Of a stretch of 62,006 nucleotides of DNA, positions 6,612 to 15,574 are shown piece after piece. The stretch comes from Cohnella sp. AR92. GTDB taxonomy: Bacteria > Bacillota > Bacilli > Paenibacillales > Paenibacillaceae. A model generated the notes under the pieces. The model searched no databases and was not told the DNA's origin. It saw only the letters and a list, made by a program, of their open reading frames with translations. The stretch's first letter is position 1, and every line of letters begins with the position of its first letter. The DNA lies in the NCBI RefSeq assembly GCF_003990975.1, contig NZ_RZJR01000023.1, positions 1 through 62,006 on the forward strand, in the 5' to 3' direction. Position numbers and translations under genes: made by a program.

Positions 6612-8493
6612 CCGTTGCCCGCTCCTCTTCGCATGCGCGCGTTTCTCGCGATTCTATGAACCGATGCAGCTCCCGCAGCCTCGCGGGATCGATCTTGACG
6701 ACCTCGCGGTCGTACGTCATCAGGCCGTTCGCTTCGGTCTCCACGTCCGTCAGCTGCGTATAGACCGCGGCGGACAGCCCTTGGGGAATCAGCGGCTTCA
6801 ACTGGTCCTCGATGAGCGATCTATACTTCTCGTAAAGCTGCTCCGCGCTCTTATACTTCCGATAGCCGAAAGACTTGCCCTCCCGCCACGCATGACCGGG
6901 GAGCGGCAGTCCGTATCCGCCGTATTCGGACAGAACGTAAACTCTCTCTCGGCTCCCCTTGTCTCGCGGCTTCCGCAGCTTTCGAAAGTAGGTATGAACG
7001 CTTTTCAGATCTCCGTAGCCTTGATCGTGCCAGCCGCTCGCATGATCGACGGGCCTCGTCGGATCGCAGCTCTCCACCCAGGCTGCCGTCTCCGCAGCGT
7101 GGAATTGTCCCCATGCTTCGTTGAACGGCACCCACATTCCGATGCACGGGCTGTTGTAGAGCGCATCGATCATTTCTTTTAATTCCTTGCGGTACTGTTC
7201 CCGATTCGCCGGATCCGCGCGGCCGAGCGCCCGCAAGGTTCGCTCGGAGCGGTCGTCGATCCTCGCCGAGCCGAACAGGTTCGGCAGAATCAGATGATGA
7301 AGGTGGTTCCAGCCCGCTCCGCCGTTCGGCATATCCTGCCAGACGATCAATCCTAACCTGTCGCAGTGATAGTACCATCGGGCCGGCTCGACCTTGATAT
7401 GCTTGCGGATCATATTGAACCCCATCGCCTTCGCCATCTGCGGATCATAAGCGAGAGCTTCGTCCGTCGGCGCGGTATACAAGCCGTCCGGCCAGTAGCC
7501 TTGGTCCAGAAGCCCGTGCTGGAACAAGGGTTCATGATTGAGGCACAGCCGCTTTCGACCGCCGCCGTCCGCCTCGATCGTGAAGCTTCTCATCCCGAAG
7601 TAGCTCCCGATCCGGTCGAGCACAACGCCGTTCTCGCCAAGGAGCCGGATCTCGAGCCCATAAAGGAACGGAGTCGCAGGGCTCCAGAGCTTCGCTTCCG
7701 GAATCCGCAGCTTGATCGGGGAAGACGCCTCACCTAGAGCGGAGGCGACTTCCTTCCCATCCTCCATGGCGACGGCTTCGACCGTCAACAATCCCGACGC
7801 CTCGCCCATATCCAGCTCGATCGTCAACTCCCCGGCGTCGATATCGGGAGTAAGCCGGAAGGAGCGAACGTGCCGCTCGGACACCGGCTCCAGCCAGACC
7901 GTCTGCCAAATCCCCGATACGGCGGTGTAGAACAAGCCCTTCGGTTGTAGCGTTTGCTTGCCCCTCTCCTGCCCGTAGGCATCGGTCGGGTCCCAGACGA
8001 TGATAGCGATTACATTTTGCTCCGCGAAGCGGATATGGCGAGTGATGTCGAAGCGGAACGGACAGTACCCGCCCGAGTGCTCGCCGACGACCTGCCCGTT
8101 GACCCGAACCTCCGTCTTCCAATCCACGGCTCCCAGATTCAGGATCACCGAGCGCCCTTCCCACTCCGCGGGCAGCTCGAAGCTTCGCCGGTAACACAGC
8201 CTCTCCTCCGGCCTCATCGGCCGACCAACGCCCGACAAAGCCGACTCGATCGGGAACGGGACAAGGATCGTCCCGTCATAATCCTTGTCGGCTGCCTCTT
8301 CCGCTTCGAGCGGGCGAACCGCGTACTCCCACAGCCCGTTCAGATTCATCCACTCGTCGCGAACCATCTGAGGCCTCGGGTACTCGGGCAGCACGGCCTC
8401 CGGATCCACATCCGCCGACCATCTCGTGCGCAGCCCCTCGCCAGCCATTCGCCATTCCCGCTCTTTTTGGCCGATTGCCGTCACGCCCGTCAT
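6601..8493 (-). CDS. Glycoside hydrolase family 2 enzyme
   Basis: This protein of about 630 residues has the GH2 architecture: an N-terminal jelly-roll sugar-binding domain (about 40-205), an immunoglobulin-like domain (about 210-310) and a TIM barrel (about 320-610). The acid/base lies in WVPFNEAWGQ and the nucleophile Glu in VLSEYGG, the paired Asn-Glu and Glu of clan GH-A. There is no signal peptide, so it acts on substrate already imported by the flanking MFS carriers. GH2 covers beta-galactosidases, glucuronidases and mannosidases, and the specificity is not readable here. The exact start is uncertain: ATG 8493 has its GGGAGAGG site too close, and GTG 8484 is better spaced. Confidence 0.9.
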   Translation of the reverse strand: MTGVTAIGQKEREWRMAGEGLRTRWSADVDPEAVLPEYPRPQMVRDEWMNLNGLWEYAVRPLEAEEAADKDYDGTILVPFPIESALSGVGRPMRPEERLCYRRSFELPAEWEGRSVILNLGAVDWKTEVRVNGQVVGEHSGGYCPFRFDITRHIRFAEQNVIAIIVWDPTDAYGQERGKQTLQPKGLFYTAVSGIWQTVWLEPVSERHVRSFRLTPDIDAGELTIELDMGEASGLLTVEAVAMEDGKEVASALGEASSPIKLRIPEAKLWSPATPFLYGLEIRLLGENGVVLDRIGSYFGMRSFTIEADGGGRKRLCLNHEPLFQHGLLDQGYWPDGLYTAPTDEALAYDPQMAKAMGFNMIRKHIKVEPARWYYHCDRLGLIVWQDMPNGGAGWNHLHHLILPNLFGSARIDDRSERTLRALGRADPANREQYRKELKEMIDALYNSPCIGMWVPFNEAWGQFHAAETAAWVESCDPTRPVDHASGWHDQGYGDLKSVHTYFRKLRKPRDKGSRERVYVLSEYGGYGLPLPGHAWREGKSFGYRKYKSAEQLYEKYRSLIEDQLKPLIPQGLSAAVYTQLTDVETEANGLMTYDREVVKIDPARLRELHRFIESRETRACEEERATDGG

Positions 8494-8508
8494 CCTCTCC
8501 CGTTGTAC

Positions 8509-9708
8509 TCAGACCGCCTTGGTCCCATGGAGCTTCGTCAGCTTCGATGTCTTCCCGTCATGCTTCACGAGAGACAGGAAAACCAAGGCGATCAGCATGC
8601 CGCCCGCCGCGCAGACGAACAAGGACCGATAGCCGAATTCGTCTATCGCCAGCCCCAGCAGCGGAGGCGACGAGATCGCCGCGAGCGAGGATGCGAGATA
8701 ATAGATTCCCGTGCGAGTGCCTACGCTGCTCTCTTCTCCCGTCGATACGATGAAGGGGTATGAATTGATATTGATGCACGCCCAGAAGATTCCGCCGAGA
8801 GCCAGCAGCACGCGAAGCAGAAGCAAGGACTTCGCCAGCGGAACCGCCGCGAAGACGAGGAACAGCCCGCAGATGCCGATCAGGATCGTTTTTTTCTTGC
8901 CGTAGCGGTTGCCGAGCCAGCCGCTCGGGATCGCGAACAGGACGAAGAACAGCGAGAAGAACGTCAGCGAGAAGGCCGCGGCGCTCTCCTCCAGGCCTAA
9001 TTGATGCTCTCCGTACAGGGTGAACAGAGCCTCCACGCCTTGATAGGAGACGAACCAGAAGAAGATCGCCCCGAGCAGCAGCACCGTCGTTCGGTCCAGC
9101 TCGTCTCTCCACTTGATCCGGATTTTCTCTTCCGCGGCCGGGACGATACCGTCCCGCTTCTCGTTTACCGTGCGATAGAGAATCAGCAGGGAGAGGAGCG
9201 TGATGCAGGCCGCCGCGAAGAAGGGGAACGACTTGTCCGAGTCGTACAGAATGGAACCGGCCCCGTAAGCGAGAATGCCCCCGATGCCGCCCATAAAATT
9301 GACGATCCCGTTGGCTTTCGTCCGCTGCGCTTCCGGAGTCAGATCGGGCATCAAAGCGACCGTCGGGGAACGGTAGAGGCTCATGGCCAGATTCATCAGC
9401 ATCATGAACAGCACGAGGGTGAACAAGCCGGTGTGAAAAGGAATCAACGTGACGAAGACCGCGGCCAGCGGCATTCCGATGAGCAGGTAAGGCATTCTCC
9501 GGCCGAATCGGGTATTCGTCTTATCGCTTCGGCTGCCGATCCAAGGCTGCAGGAACAGCGCGAAGTAGTTGTCGATCGTCATCATGAAGCCGATCAAGGC
9601 CGTGCTCTCGAGGTAATCGTCCAGGAAGAACGGAACGAAGCCGTTGTACAGCGCCCAAGTGATGCTGATGCTGAAGAAGCCGAAGCCAAGCAGCCAGGTT
9701 CTTCTCAT
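8509..9708 (-). CDS. MFS transporter, SLC45/GPH-like
   Basis: This 399-residue membrane protein has about 12 helices and the MFS signature IGSRSDKTNTRFGRRMPYL (about 56-74), characteristic of sucrose/glycoside-type carriers. I start it at ATG 9708 (MRRTWLLGFGFF). The longer open frame upstream only reads through the GDPD gene in another frame. The start shares one base with the GDPD stop (TGATG), so the two are translationally coupled. Its presence with a second MFS, a GH2 enzyme and a GDPD in one operon points to uptake of a glycoside or glycerophospho-sugar. The substrate is unknown. Confidence 0.9.
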   Translation of the reverse strand: MRRTWLLGFGFFSISITWALYNGFVPFFLDDYLESTALIGFMMTIDNYFALFLQPWIGSRSDKTNTRFGRRMPYLLIGMPLAAVFVTLIPFHTGLFTLVLFMMLMNLAMSLYRSPTVALMPDLTPEAQRTKANGIVNFMGGIGGILAYGAGSILYDSDKSFPFFAAACITLLSLLILYRTVNEKRDGIVPAAEEKIRIKWRDELDRTTVLLLGAIFFWFVSYQGVEALFTLYGEHQLGLEESAAAFSLTFFSLFFVLFAIPSGWLGNRYGKKKTILIGICGLFLVFAAVPLAKSLLLLRVLLALGGIFWACININSYPFIVSTGEESSVGTRTGIYYLASSLAAISSPPLLGLAIDEFGYRSLFVCAAGGMLIALVFLSLVKHDGKTSKLTKLHGTKAV

Positions 9709-10451
9709 CAAGCGTCCTCCCGGGACTCGCGAATGACCTCGGCCAGGCGGTCCGGATAATCGGTGATGATTCCCGCCGCTCCCGCCTCGATCAATCGGCT
9801 CATCGTCGCGGCGTCGTTCACGGTCCACGGATAATAGACGATGCCCTTCGCGGCCGACTGCTCGACCCATTCCGGCAGCACCGCATAATGATAGGCGTGC
9901 AACGCGGACGCGCCGATTCCCGCCGCATACTTCCAAGGCTCGTACAAGCCTTCCATATAGAGAATTCCCGTGCGAATCTCGGGAGCCAGCAGCTTGCACT
10001 TCACCAGCGAATAGTGATTGAAGCTGGAGAAAATGACCTGCTCGCTCAGCCCGAAACGCCGAATCTCCTCGATCGCCGCTTCCTCCATCCCCGGATAGAG
10101 CACGACGCCGTTTTTTAACTCGATATTGACGACGAGATCCGTTCCCCGGACAAGCGCAAGCAGCTCCGCCAGCGTCGGGATTCTCTCTCCCTGGAACTGC
10201 GGGCCGAACCAGGAGCCGGCATCCAGCTCCTTAAGCTCCGCCAGCGTAACGTCCTTCACCAGCTTGGGCGAGCCCGTCGTGCGCTTAAGCTGTTCGTCGT
10301 GAATAAGGACGAGCTGGCCGTCCGACGTCATCTGCACGTCCGTCTCGATGCCCGTCGCGCCCAGCTCGATCGCTTTGACGAAGGCGGCCATCGTGTTCTC
10401 CGGACAATAGGCCGAAGCGCCCCGATGGGCGAAATTTAGGATCGTAGCCAT
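9708..10451 (-). CDS. Glycerophosphodiester phosphodiesterase (GDPD)
   Basis: This 247-residue cytosolic enzyme hydrolyses glycerophosphodiesters to glycerol-3-phosphate and an alcohol. The GDPD signature is clear: FAHRGASAYCPENTMAAF (His-Arg and Glu-Asn, residues 8-25), a metal-binding ETDVQMTSDG-LVLIHDE segment (about 36-53), and a C-terminal WTVND and GAAGIITDYPD. There is no signal peptide, so it resembles cytoplasmic UgpQ rather than secreted GlpQ. A good ribosome site AGGAGGA precedes ATG. It is the first gene of the leftward sugar operon, with a TATAAT box 46 bp upstream and a cre-like site further out. Confidence 0.93.
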   Translation of the reverse strand: MATILNFAHRGASAYCPENTMAAFVKAIELGATGIETDVQMTSDGQLVLIHDEQLKRTTGSPKLVKDVTLAELKELDAGSWFGPQFQGERIPTLAELLALVRGTDLVVNIELKNGVVLYPGMEEAAIEEIRRFGLSEQVIFSSFNHYSLVKCKLLAPEIRTGILYMEGLYEPWKYAAGIGASALHAYHYAVLPEWVEQSAAKGIVYYPWTVNDAATMSRLIEAGAAGIITDYPDRLAEVIRESREDA

Positions 10452-10496
10452 TGCTTCATTCCTCCTGCAGACCGCTTAATTCGATGAATCATTCCG

Positions 10497-10557
10497 ATTA
10501 TACAGGATACTAAGGCAAAGATAACCCATTTTGCGTAAAAAAGAAAGCGTTATCATT
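10497..10557 (-). promoter_or_regulatory. Promoter and cre-like site of the GDPD-MFS-GH2 operon
   Basis: On the minus strand a TATAAT box (plus-strand ATTATA, 10497-10502) has a weak TTATCT 16 bases upstream. The segment 10542-10557 (plus strand AGAAAGCGTTATCATT) matches the CcpA cre consensus TGNAARCGNWWWCAWW at 15 of 16 positions. It lies upstream of the core promoter rather than over it, so CcpA could activate or repress from here. Carbon catabolite control of the operon is inferred. Confidence 0.55.
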
Positions 10558-10683
10558 ACGAGGCAAGGACGATTGGACGGTTCTATGCGGAATTGCTCGA
10601 AGACGGACGGTCGCAAACCGATAGCAAACAGGGCAAGAATGGAGAGTCAACCATTCCCTCGAAGAATGTCGCATTGGAGGGAA

Positions 10684-11565
10684 TCAGCGGGATTGGCCGT
10701 CGCTGCCGCCGAAGAGGCTTTGCAGGTGCCGCTCGAAGCTCCGTCCGTATTCCTCCGACCACACCGTCAGGCCGCCTCGCCGGATCTCGGTCTCGTAATG
10801 CTTCGGAGGGGGCACCTCCCGCTCCGATTTCCGAATGACGAGGAAGGTCAAGGCATCCTTGACGGTCCTGCGGCCCATCCGAATGTCGACGAAGGCGGGG
10901 CGGTAGACTCCGCTATGTACCCCTTCCCTGCGCTTCAGGTACTCCAGCGCCTCCTGTCCGATCCGATAGACTTTGCCTTCGACGATTCCTCCCAGCTCCG
11001 CCATGTCGGCCCTTCCTCCGTCTTTGGCTTGGTGCGAGAACTTCAGGGAATACCCATGCAGCGTCCCTTTGCCCAGCATGTCTAGGAATAGGTGCGCCTT
11101 GCCCGCCCTTATGAATCTCTCGTCATCCATGCAGGAGCCGTAAGCGAAGTAAAGCAAGGGCTTGCCATCCCTCGCCCTTCGGTCGTACTTCCAATCTCCC
11201 AGCTCGATCGGCCGCGCTTCGCCGCTCCTTTCCGCTGATTGGATATAGACATATGCCTCCACCGTCCCGGAATCCGTGTGCACCGGCTGGCTCACGCGCA
11301 GGCTGTTCCTGCCCCGCCCATCCTCGTCGCACCCTTCCCAGGCATTCAATCTGCGCAAAATAGCGGGACTTACCCGGTACAGCTCCCCATACACGCTGCC
11401 GTTGCCGCCTGGAATCATAACGGGATAGCCGTTCCCCGTATCGTAAAGCCGGCCGGCCGTGCGGCATTGCTCCGCGGCAAGCTCCGAACCGGCGAGCAGC
11501 CGATGATTGCCTTCGTTCTTGCGCATGTTGCCATAGTGGAACACGAGAGAATTAGGTATGTTCAT
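10684..11565 (-). CDS. Two-domain gamma-glutamylcyclotransferase (AIG2)-like protein
   Basis: This 293-residue protein contains two gamma-glutamylcyclotransferase-like modules. An N-terminal one (about 4-120) begins VFHYGNMRKNEGNHRLLAG, with a Y-G-x-x-R/M loop and MIPGGNGSVYGELYRV. A C-terminal one (about 140-265) begins LYFAYGSCMDDERF, with GIVEGKVYRI. The YGS(N)M-type loop and the following small beta-barrel define the AIG2/GGCT fold, which cyclises gamma-glutamyl amines to 5-oxoproline in characterised members. The start at ATG 11565 is chosen because AAGGAGGG lies 10 bases upstream; an upstream in-frame ATG would include that site. It is monocistronic, and its substrate is unknown. Confidence 0.82.
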   Translation of the reverse strand: MNIPNSLVFHYGNMRKNEGNHRLLAGSELAAEQCRTAGRLYDTGNGYPVMIPGGNGSVYGELYRVSPAILRRLNAWEGCDEDGRGRNSLRVSQPVHTDSGTVEAYVYIQSAERSGEARPIELGDWKYDRRARDGKPLLYFAYGSCMDDERFIRAGKAHLFLDMLGKGTLHGYSLKFSHQAKDGGRADMAELGGIVEGKVYRIGQEALEYLKRREGVHSGVYRPAFVDIRMGRRTVKDALTFLVIRKSEREVPPPKHYETEIRRGGLTVWSEEYGRSFERHLQSLFGGSDGQSR

Positions 11566-11629
11566 GGGATGGACACCCTCCTTATACAATCTCAGCAACC
11601 TATCGTATGAGCGTGAACGGCTTATCAGA

Positions 11630-11800
11630 AGGTCCTGCCCGATGCGGGAACGATTCGGAAGAGTTCGGATGCGCTGGGAGGCAATCTAAAGCCGTTGAGA
11701 TGCGCGGAGGATGCGTTGGGAAGCCTTCGAATGCTGGTACTGGATGCAACAAATCGAGCGGGGATGCGCGGGAATGCGTTTGAATGCGCTTGGGGAGCAA
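11630..11800. repeat. Degenerate GATGCG(C/T)-rich short repeats in a divergent intergenic region
   Basis: The 311-bp gap between two divergent genes contains about six loose copies of a (G/A)ATGCG(C/T)(T/G)GGGA motif. It also contains a 19-base segment GGTACTGGATGCAACAAAT (11736-11754) that recurs in inverse orientation at 25850-25868. No gene or convincing promoter hexamers are visible beyond the ribosome sites of the flanking genes. Confidence 0.5.
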
Positions 11801-11876
11801 ACTCCTGCGGATAGGGCGGATACACATGCCATTCCCTCCGAATGCTCATATTTTAGGAGAACGAGGGGGGACGAAC

Positions 11877-12635
11877 GTGAATCGGTATCGAAGCGTGTCC
11901 ATCAAGAGCAAGTGGGTCAAAACGAAGTGGCTTCTGGGAAGCGAAGCTTTAAAGGATCATGTTCCTCCAACCGTGCCCTTCTCTCGGGACGCCTTGAAGC
12001 GAATGCTGGAGAAATACCCGACGGTTTACTTCAAGCCTACCGGAGGAACGGGCGGGTTCAATATCATCCGCATCGCGAAGCAGGGAGCAGGCTTCCGGAC
12101 GAAGCAGAAGTCGGCCGTGCGCCGGCACTCCGGACTCGATGCGCTTTACGGTTTCTTGAGTCCGAAGGCAAGCCGCGAGCCTTACCTTCTTCAGAAAGGG
12201 ATAGCGCTCGCAACCGTCAAAGGCAAACCCTTCGACATTCGCGTCATGGTCCAGAAATCGTCGGAGGGCGTCTGGACGAGCACCGGGGTCTTCCTGAAGA
12301 TCGGGAAGCCGGGTACCGTGGCAACGAATTACGCCCAAGGCGGCAAAATCGGCTTCCTCGAGCCGTCCCTATCCGCTGCCGGCTTCAGCCGGCAAGGCAT
12401 CGCGGAGGTGCGCGGCGACCTGGAGAGGCTGGGCGTTCAAGTAGGCAAGCTGTTCGATAAGCGCAAGAAGGGCTTCCGGGAGCTTGGGCTTGACGTGGCG
12501 TTGGATAAGCACGATAAATTGTGGATTCTGGAGGTCAATACTCGGCCCCAGTTCTATCCGCTCCGGAAGGCGGGAGACCGGAAGCTCTTCCGAAGGATCC
12601 TCTCGTTCGCCAAGCAATACGGCCGAACGCGATAA
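11877..12635 (+). CDS. YheC/YheD family ATP-grasp protein
   Basis: This 252-residue protein of the YheC/YheD family is related in Bacillus to the endospore coat. It shows ATP-grasp features: a substrate/ATP lid FKPTGGTGGFNIIRI (about 53-67), PYLLQKGI (about 100-107), PFDIRVMVQ (about 117-125) and the metal-binding LWILEVNTRPQF near the C-terminus. I use GTG 11877 because the run GAGGGGGGACGAAC places a ribosome site directly upstream. Longer frames in the AT-poor upstream repeats have no such site. ATP-grasp enzymes form carboxylate-amine bonds; the natural substrate of this family is not known. It is monocistronic and convergent with the rhamnosidase gene. Confidence 0.88.
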   Translation: MNRYRSVSIKSKWVKTKWLLGSEALKDHVPPTVPFSRDALKRMLEKYPTVYFKPTGGTGGFNIIRIAKQGAGFRTKQKSAVRRHSGLDALYGFLSPKASREPYLLQKGIALATVKGKPFDIRVMVQKSSEGVWTSTGVFLKIGKPGTVATNYAQGGKIGFLEPSLSAAGFSRQGIAEVRGDLERLGVQVGKLFDKRKKGFRELGLDVALDKHDKLWILEVNTRPQFYPLRKAGDRKLFRRILSFAKQYGRTR

Positions 12636-12636
12636 C

Positions 12637-12686
12637 AATAGGGGCCGTCTCCGAGTCTTCACGACAGGGAGACTTGCCCCTATTTC
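12637..12686. terminator. Bidirectional terminator between YheC/D and GH78 genes
   Basis: AATAGGGGC (12637-12645) pairs with GCCCCTATT (12676-12684) around an inner CTCC/GGAG pair. Short T/A stretches follow on either side, fitting termination of both convergent genes. Confidence 0.7.
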
Positions 12687-12700
12687 CTTAGCAGCGGCGA

Positions 12701-15364
12701 TTATTGCTCCAGCTCGATGCGGTAAACGCCGGAGCCCAGCCGGAAGCTTAAGCCCTGCGGCGCTTCCGTCACCCGCGAGACGCCTGCCGCGCTCGCCAGC
12801 GGTTGGCCCGAATCCTTGGCGCCCGCCAGCTTGGCGCCCGCCAGCACGACGTCGGCGGAAGAGTTAGCCGGAATCGTCAGCTCGTAGACGATGCCGCCGT
12901 TTCCGCCGCGGCTCCATGCCGAGCGGATCTCCCCGTACGGCGAATCCAGAGTCGCTTCGGCGTATGTCAGGGAGCCGCCCGGCAGAGGGCACAGCTTGAT
13001 GCGGCGATAGCCGGGCTCCTCCGCATCCGCGTCGATGCCCGCTACGGCGCCGAACAGCCAATCCCCCACCGCGCCGTAAGCGTAGTGATTGAACGAGTTC
13101 ATGTCGTCGCTCCAGAAGCTGCCGTCCGGCTTGATGCCGTCCCAATGCTCCCAGATCGTCGTCGCCCCGCGCACGACCGGATAGAGCCAGGACGGATATT
13201 CCCGTCGCTCCAGCAGCCGGTAGGCAAGCTCCCCGTATCCGTAACGAGCCAGAACGTGGCACAGATAAGGCGTTCCGACGAAGCCCGTCGTCAACTGGTT
13301 ACCGCTCTCCTCGATCAAGCGGGCGAAGCGGTCCGCGGCTTGCGGGCGATCCTTCTCGTCGAGCAGGTCGAACATCAGCGCCACCGCGTAAGCCGTCTGC
13401 GTCGGCGAAGCGACCCTGCCGCTCGGGGTCACGAATTCCTCTCGGAACGCCGACACCACGCGATCGTGCAGCTTCGCGTACTCGGCCTCCTCCCGCTCGA
13501 AGCCGAGCGCCTTCGCAGCCTTCGCCACGATTCCCGTCGAGTAGGCGTAGAAGGCCGTTGCGATCAGCTCTCGCGGAGTGGCTCCGACGTAGCTGTTCTC
13601 CTTCGCGTCGAGACCGAGCCAGTCTCCGAAGTGGAAGCCCGTGTTCCACAGGTATTCGTTGTCGCCCTGCGCCCGAATGTACTCGACCCAGCCCTTCATG
13701 CTCGCGAACTGGTCTCGCAGAACGCGCTCGTCCCCATAGCGCTCATAGACGACCCAAGGGCAGATGACCGCCGCGTCGCCCCATGCGGCCGAGTTATGGC
13801 CGGCCATCTTCACCTCGGGAACGACATGCGGAACCCCGCCGTCCGGCTGCTGGTCCGCCGCCAGATCCTTCAGCCACTTCGCGAAGAAGGGCGCGACGTT
13901 CCGGTTGTACGTAGACGCCCGGATAAACGCTTGGGCGTCGCCGGTCCAGCCCAGCCTCTCGTCCCGCTGCGGGCAATCCGTCGGCACGTCGACGAAGTTG
14001 CCGATCTGGCCCCATACGATGTTGTCGGCCAGCTTGTTGATCAGCGGGTCCGAGCACCGGAAGCGGCCCGCGGGCTTCAGATCGCTCGTCAGCACGCAGC
14101 CGGCGAATCTCCCGGCAATCCGCTCGGCGGGTATCCCCTCTACCTTCACGTAGCGGAATCCTTGGAAAGAAAAGGTCGGCTCGAACGTCTCCGGCCCCTC
14201 GCCGGAACAAATATACGTGATCTTCTGCTTCGCCGTTCGCAGATTGCCCGCGTAGAAGTTGCCTTCGCGGTCGAGCACCTCGGCATGCTGCAGCGTAATG
14301 GTCGTGCCCGCCTTCTCCTGCACGGTGAACCGCATCCAACCGACCATGTTCTGGCCGAGATCGAGAACGGTCTCTCCGCGCGGCGTCGTTATTACCGACA
14401 CCGGGACAAGCTCCTCGACCTGCCGAACCGGTTCGTTCTCTTGGGCGACGAGCGTGGTCTTCCCATAGGCATAAGGCTCCGCGTTCCCCCACCCTCCGTC
14501 CTCGCAGCCCGCCAAGCACCAGTCCTTCTTTTCCAACCGCGCATCATGAATCTCGCCGTGATAAATCTCGGACAAGCGAAGCGCCCCATCCGAGCCCTTC
14601 CAGGAGCCGTCCGTGCCGACGATCTCTTCCGAACCGTCCGCGTACCGGACGTGAAGCTTCGCCAGCAGCGCCCGCGTATTCCCATACAGGCGCTCCGGCT
14701 GGAAGCCCAGCTCGCTCCGATACCAACCGTTGCCCAGCATGGCGCCGAGGGCGTTATCCCCTTCCGTCAGAAGGCCGGTCACGTCATAGGTCTGATACTG
14801 CAGCCGCTTCCCGTAGCTCGTCCATCCGGGGTTCAAGTGCGTGTCGTCGGCCGCCCGGCCATTGACGAACAGCTTGTAGGCGCCCAGCGCGGTTGCATGG
14901 ATGCGAGCGGCTGCGATCGGCCCTTTCAAGCGGATGCTCTTGCGCAGGTAGGCGATGGGCTCGTTGCCCTGTTCATCCGCAGGCAAGGGATAGGAGATCC
15001 AGTCCGCGCCGCCCCATTCTTCCTCCGAGTAATAAGCCGTCTCGAAGAACGCGGGAGCGCTCCACTCCGATTCGGCTCCGTTCGCTCCCCAGACCTTGAC
15101 CCGATAGAAGTACCGCGTTCTCGGCCGAAGCGCTTCTCCCTTGTAGGACACGAGTACCGATTGGCCGCTCTCGACCTTGCCCGTATCCCAGACCGGCGGT
15201 TGCGCGAAGCTCTCGTCCTCGGCCGCCTGGAGGCGATAGGCCCCCTGAAGGAATCCCCTGTCCGTCGAACGAAGCTTCCAGCTCAGCCTAGGCTCCCGAT
15301 CGTCGATGCCGACCGGATTCGTCTTGTGATTGCACGTCAACTCATAGATTTCGATGTTCGCCAT
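12701..15364 (-). CDS. Alpha-L-rhamnosidase, GH78
   Basis: This 887-residue protein has the Bac_rhamnosid layout. An N-terminal fibronectin-like domain (about 1-130) comes first, then two beta-sandwich domains including the GH78 N domain (about 140-420), an (alpha/alpha)6 barrel (about 420-770) and a C-terminal beta domain. The catalytic motif FVDVPTDCPQRDERLGWTGD (about residue 450) carries the acidic residues conserved in GH78, and TIWEHWDG (about 735) carries the conserved base Glu. It hydrolyses terminal alpha-L-rhamnose from glycosides or polysaccharides. No signal peptide is present, so it is likely intracellular. The start at ATG 15364 (MANIEIYEL) has AGGAGAGAG upstream. The divergent AraC regulator probably controls it. 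Confidence 0.95.
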   Translation of the reverse strand: MANIEIYELTCNHKTNPVGIDDREPRLSWKLRSTDRGFLQGAYRLQAAEDESFAQPPVWDTGKVESGQSVLVSYKGEALRPRTRYFYRVKVWGANGAESEWSAPAFFETAYYSEEEWGGADWISYPLPADEQGNEPIAYLRKSIRLKGPIAAARIHATALGAYKLFVNGRAADDTHLNPGWTSYGKRLQYQTYDVTGLLTEGDNALGAMLGNGWYRSELGFQPERLYGNTRALLAKLHVRYADGSEEIVGTDGSWKGSDGALRLSEIYHGEIHDARLEKKDWCLAGCEDGGWGNAEPYAYGKTTLVAQENEPVRQVEELVPVSVITTPRGETVLDLGQNMVGWMRFTVQEKAGTTITLQHAEVLDREGNFYAGNLRTAKQKITYICSGEGPETFEPTFSFQGFRYVKVEGIPAERIAGRFAGCVLTSDLKPAGRFRCSDPLINKLADNIVWGQIGNFVDVPTDCPQRDERLGWTGDAQAFIRASTYNRNVAPFFAKWLKDLAADQQPDGGVPHVVPEVKMAGHNSAAWGDAAVICPWVVYERYGDERVLRDQFASMKGWVEYIRAQGDNEYLWNTGFHFGDWLGLDAKENSYVGATPRELIATAFYAYSTGIVAKAAKALGFEREEAEYAKLHDRVVSAFREEFVTPSGRVASPTQTAYAVALMFDLLDEKDRPQAADRFARLIEESGNQLTTGFVGTPYLCHVLARYGYGELAYRLLERREYPSWLYPVVRGATTIWEHWDGIKPDGSFWSDDMNSFNHYAYGAVGDWLFGAVAGIDADAEEPGYRRIKLCPLPGGSLTYAEATLDSPYGEIRSAWSRGGNGGIVYELTIPANSSADVVLAGAKLAGAKDSGQPLASAAGVSRVTEAPQGLSFRLGSGVYRIELEQ

Positions 15365-15574
15365 CCGTCTCTCTCCTGTTCGGATCAAGTTTTCTACTTG
15401 CCTGAGAGGAGTGTAACGCGCTAACATCGCTAGTAATAGGGCTGAAACGGACGGATTACGGTGGTAAAATGGACATCGTAACCCGAAGACTCGGATGCGA
15501 AAATGGCGGATTGCGGATACGTTGGAAAATCGGGTTGAGCGGATATGCAGACATTAAAGGGTGGAGGCTCCTTC

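Noticed and set aside
9709..9999. 97-residue N-terminal extension of the second MFS transporter
   Set aside because: It reads the GDPD gene in another frame; the membrane protein clearly begins at ATG 9708, which overlaps the GDPD stop.
12803..15424. 873-codon plus-strand open frame opposite the rhamnosidase gene
   Set aside because: It is a shadow of GH78; the composition is Arg/Val/Leu-rich with no domain and the opposite strand is unmistakably coding.
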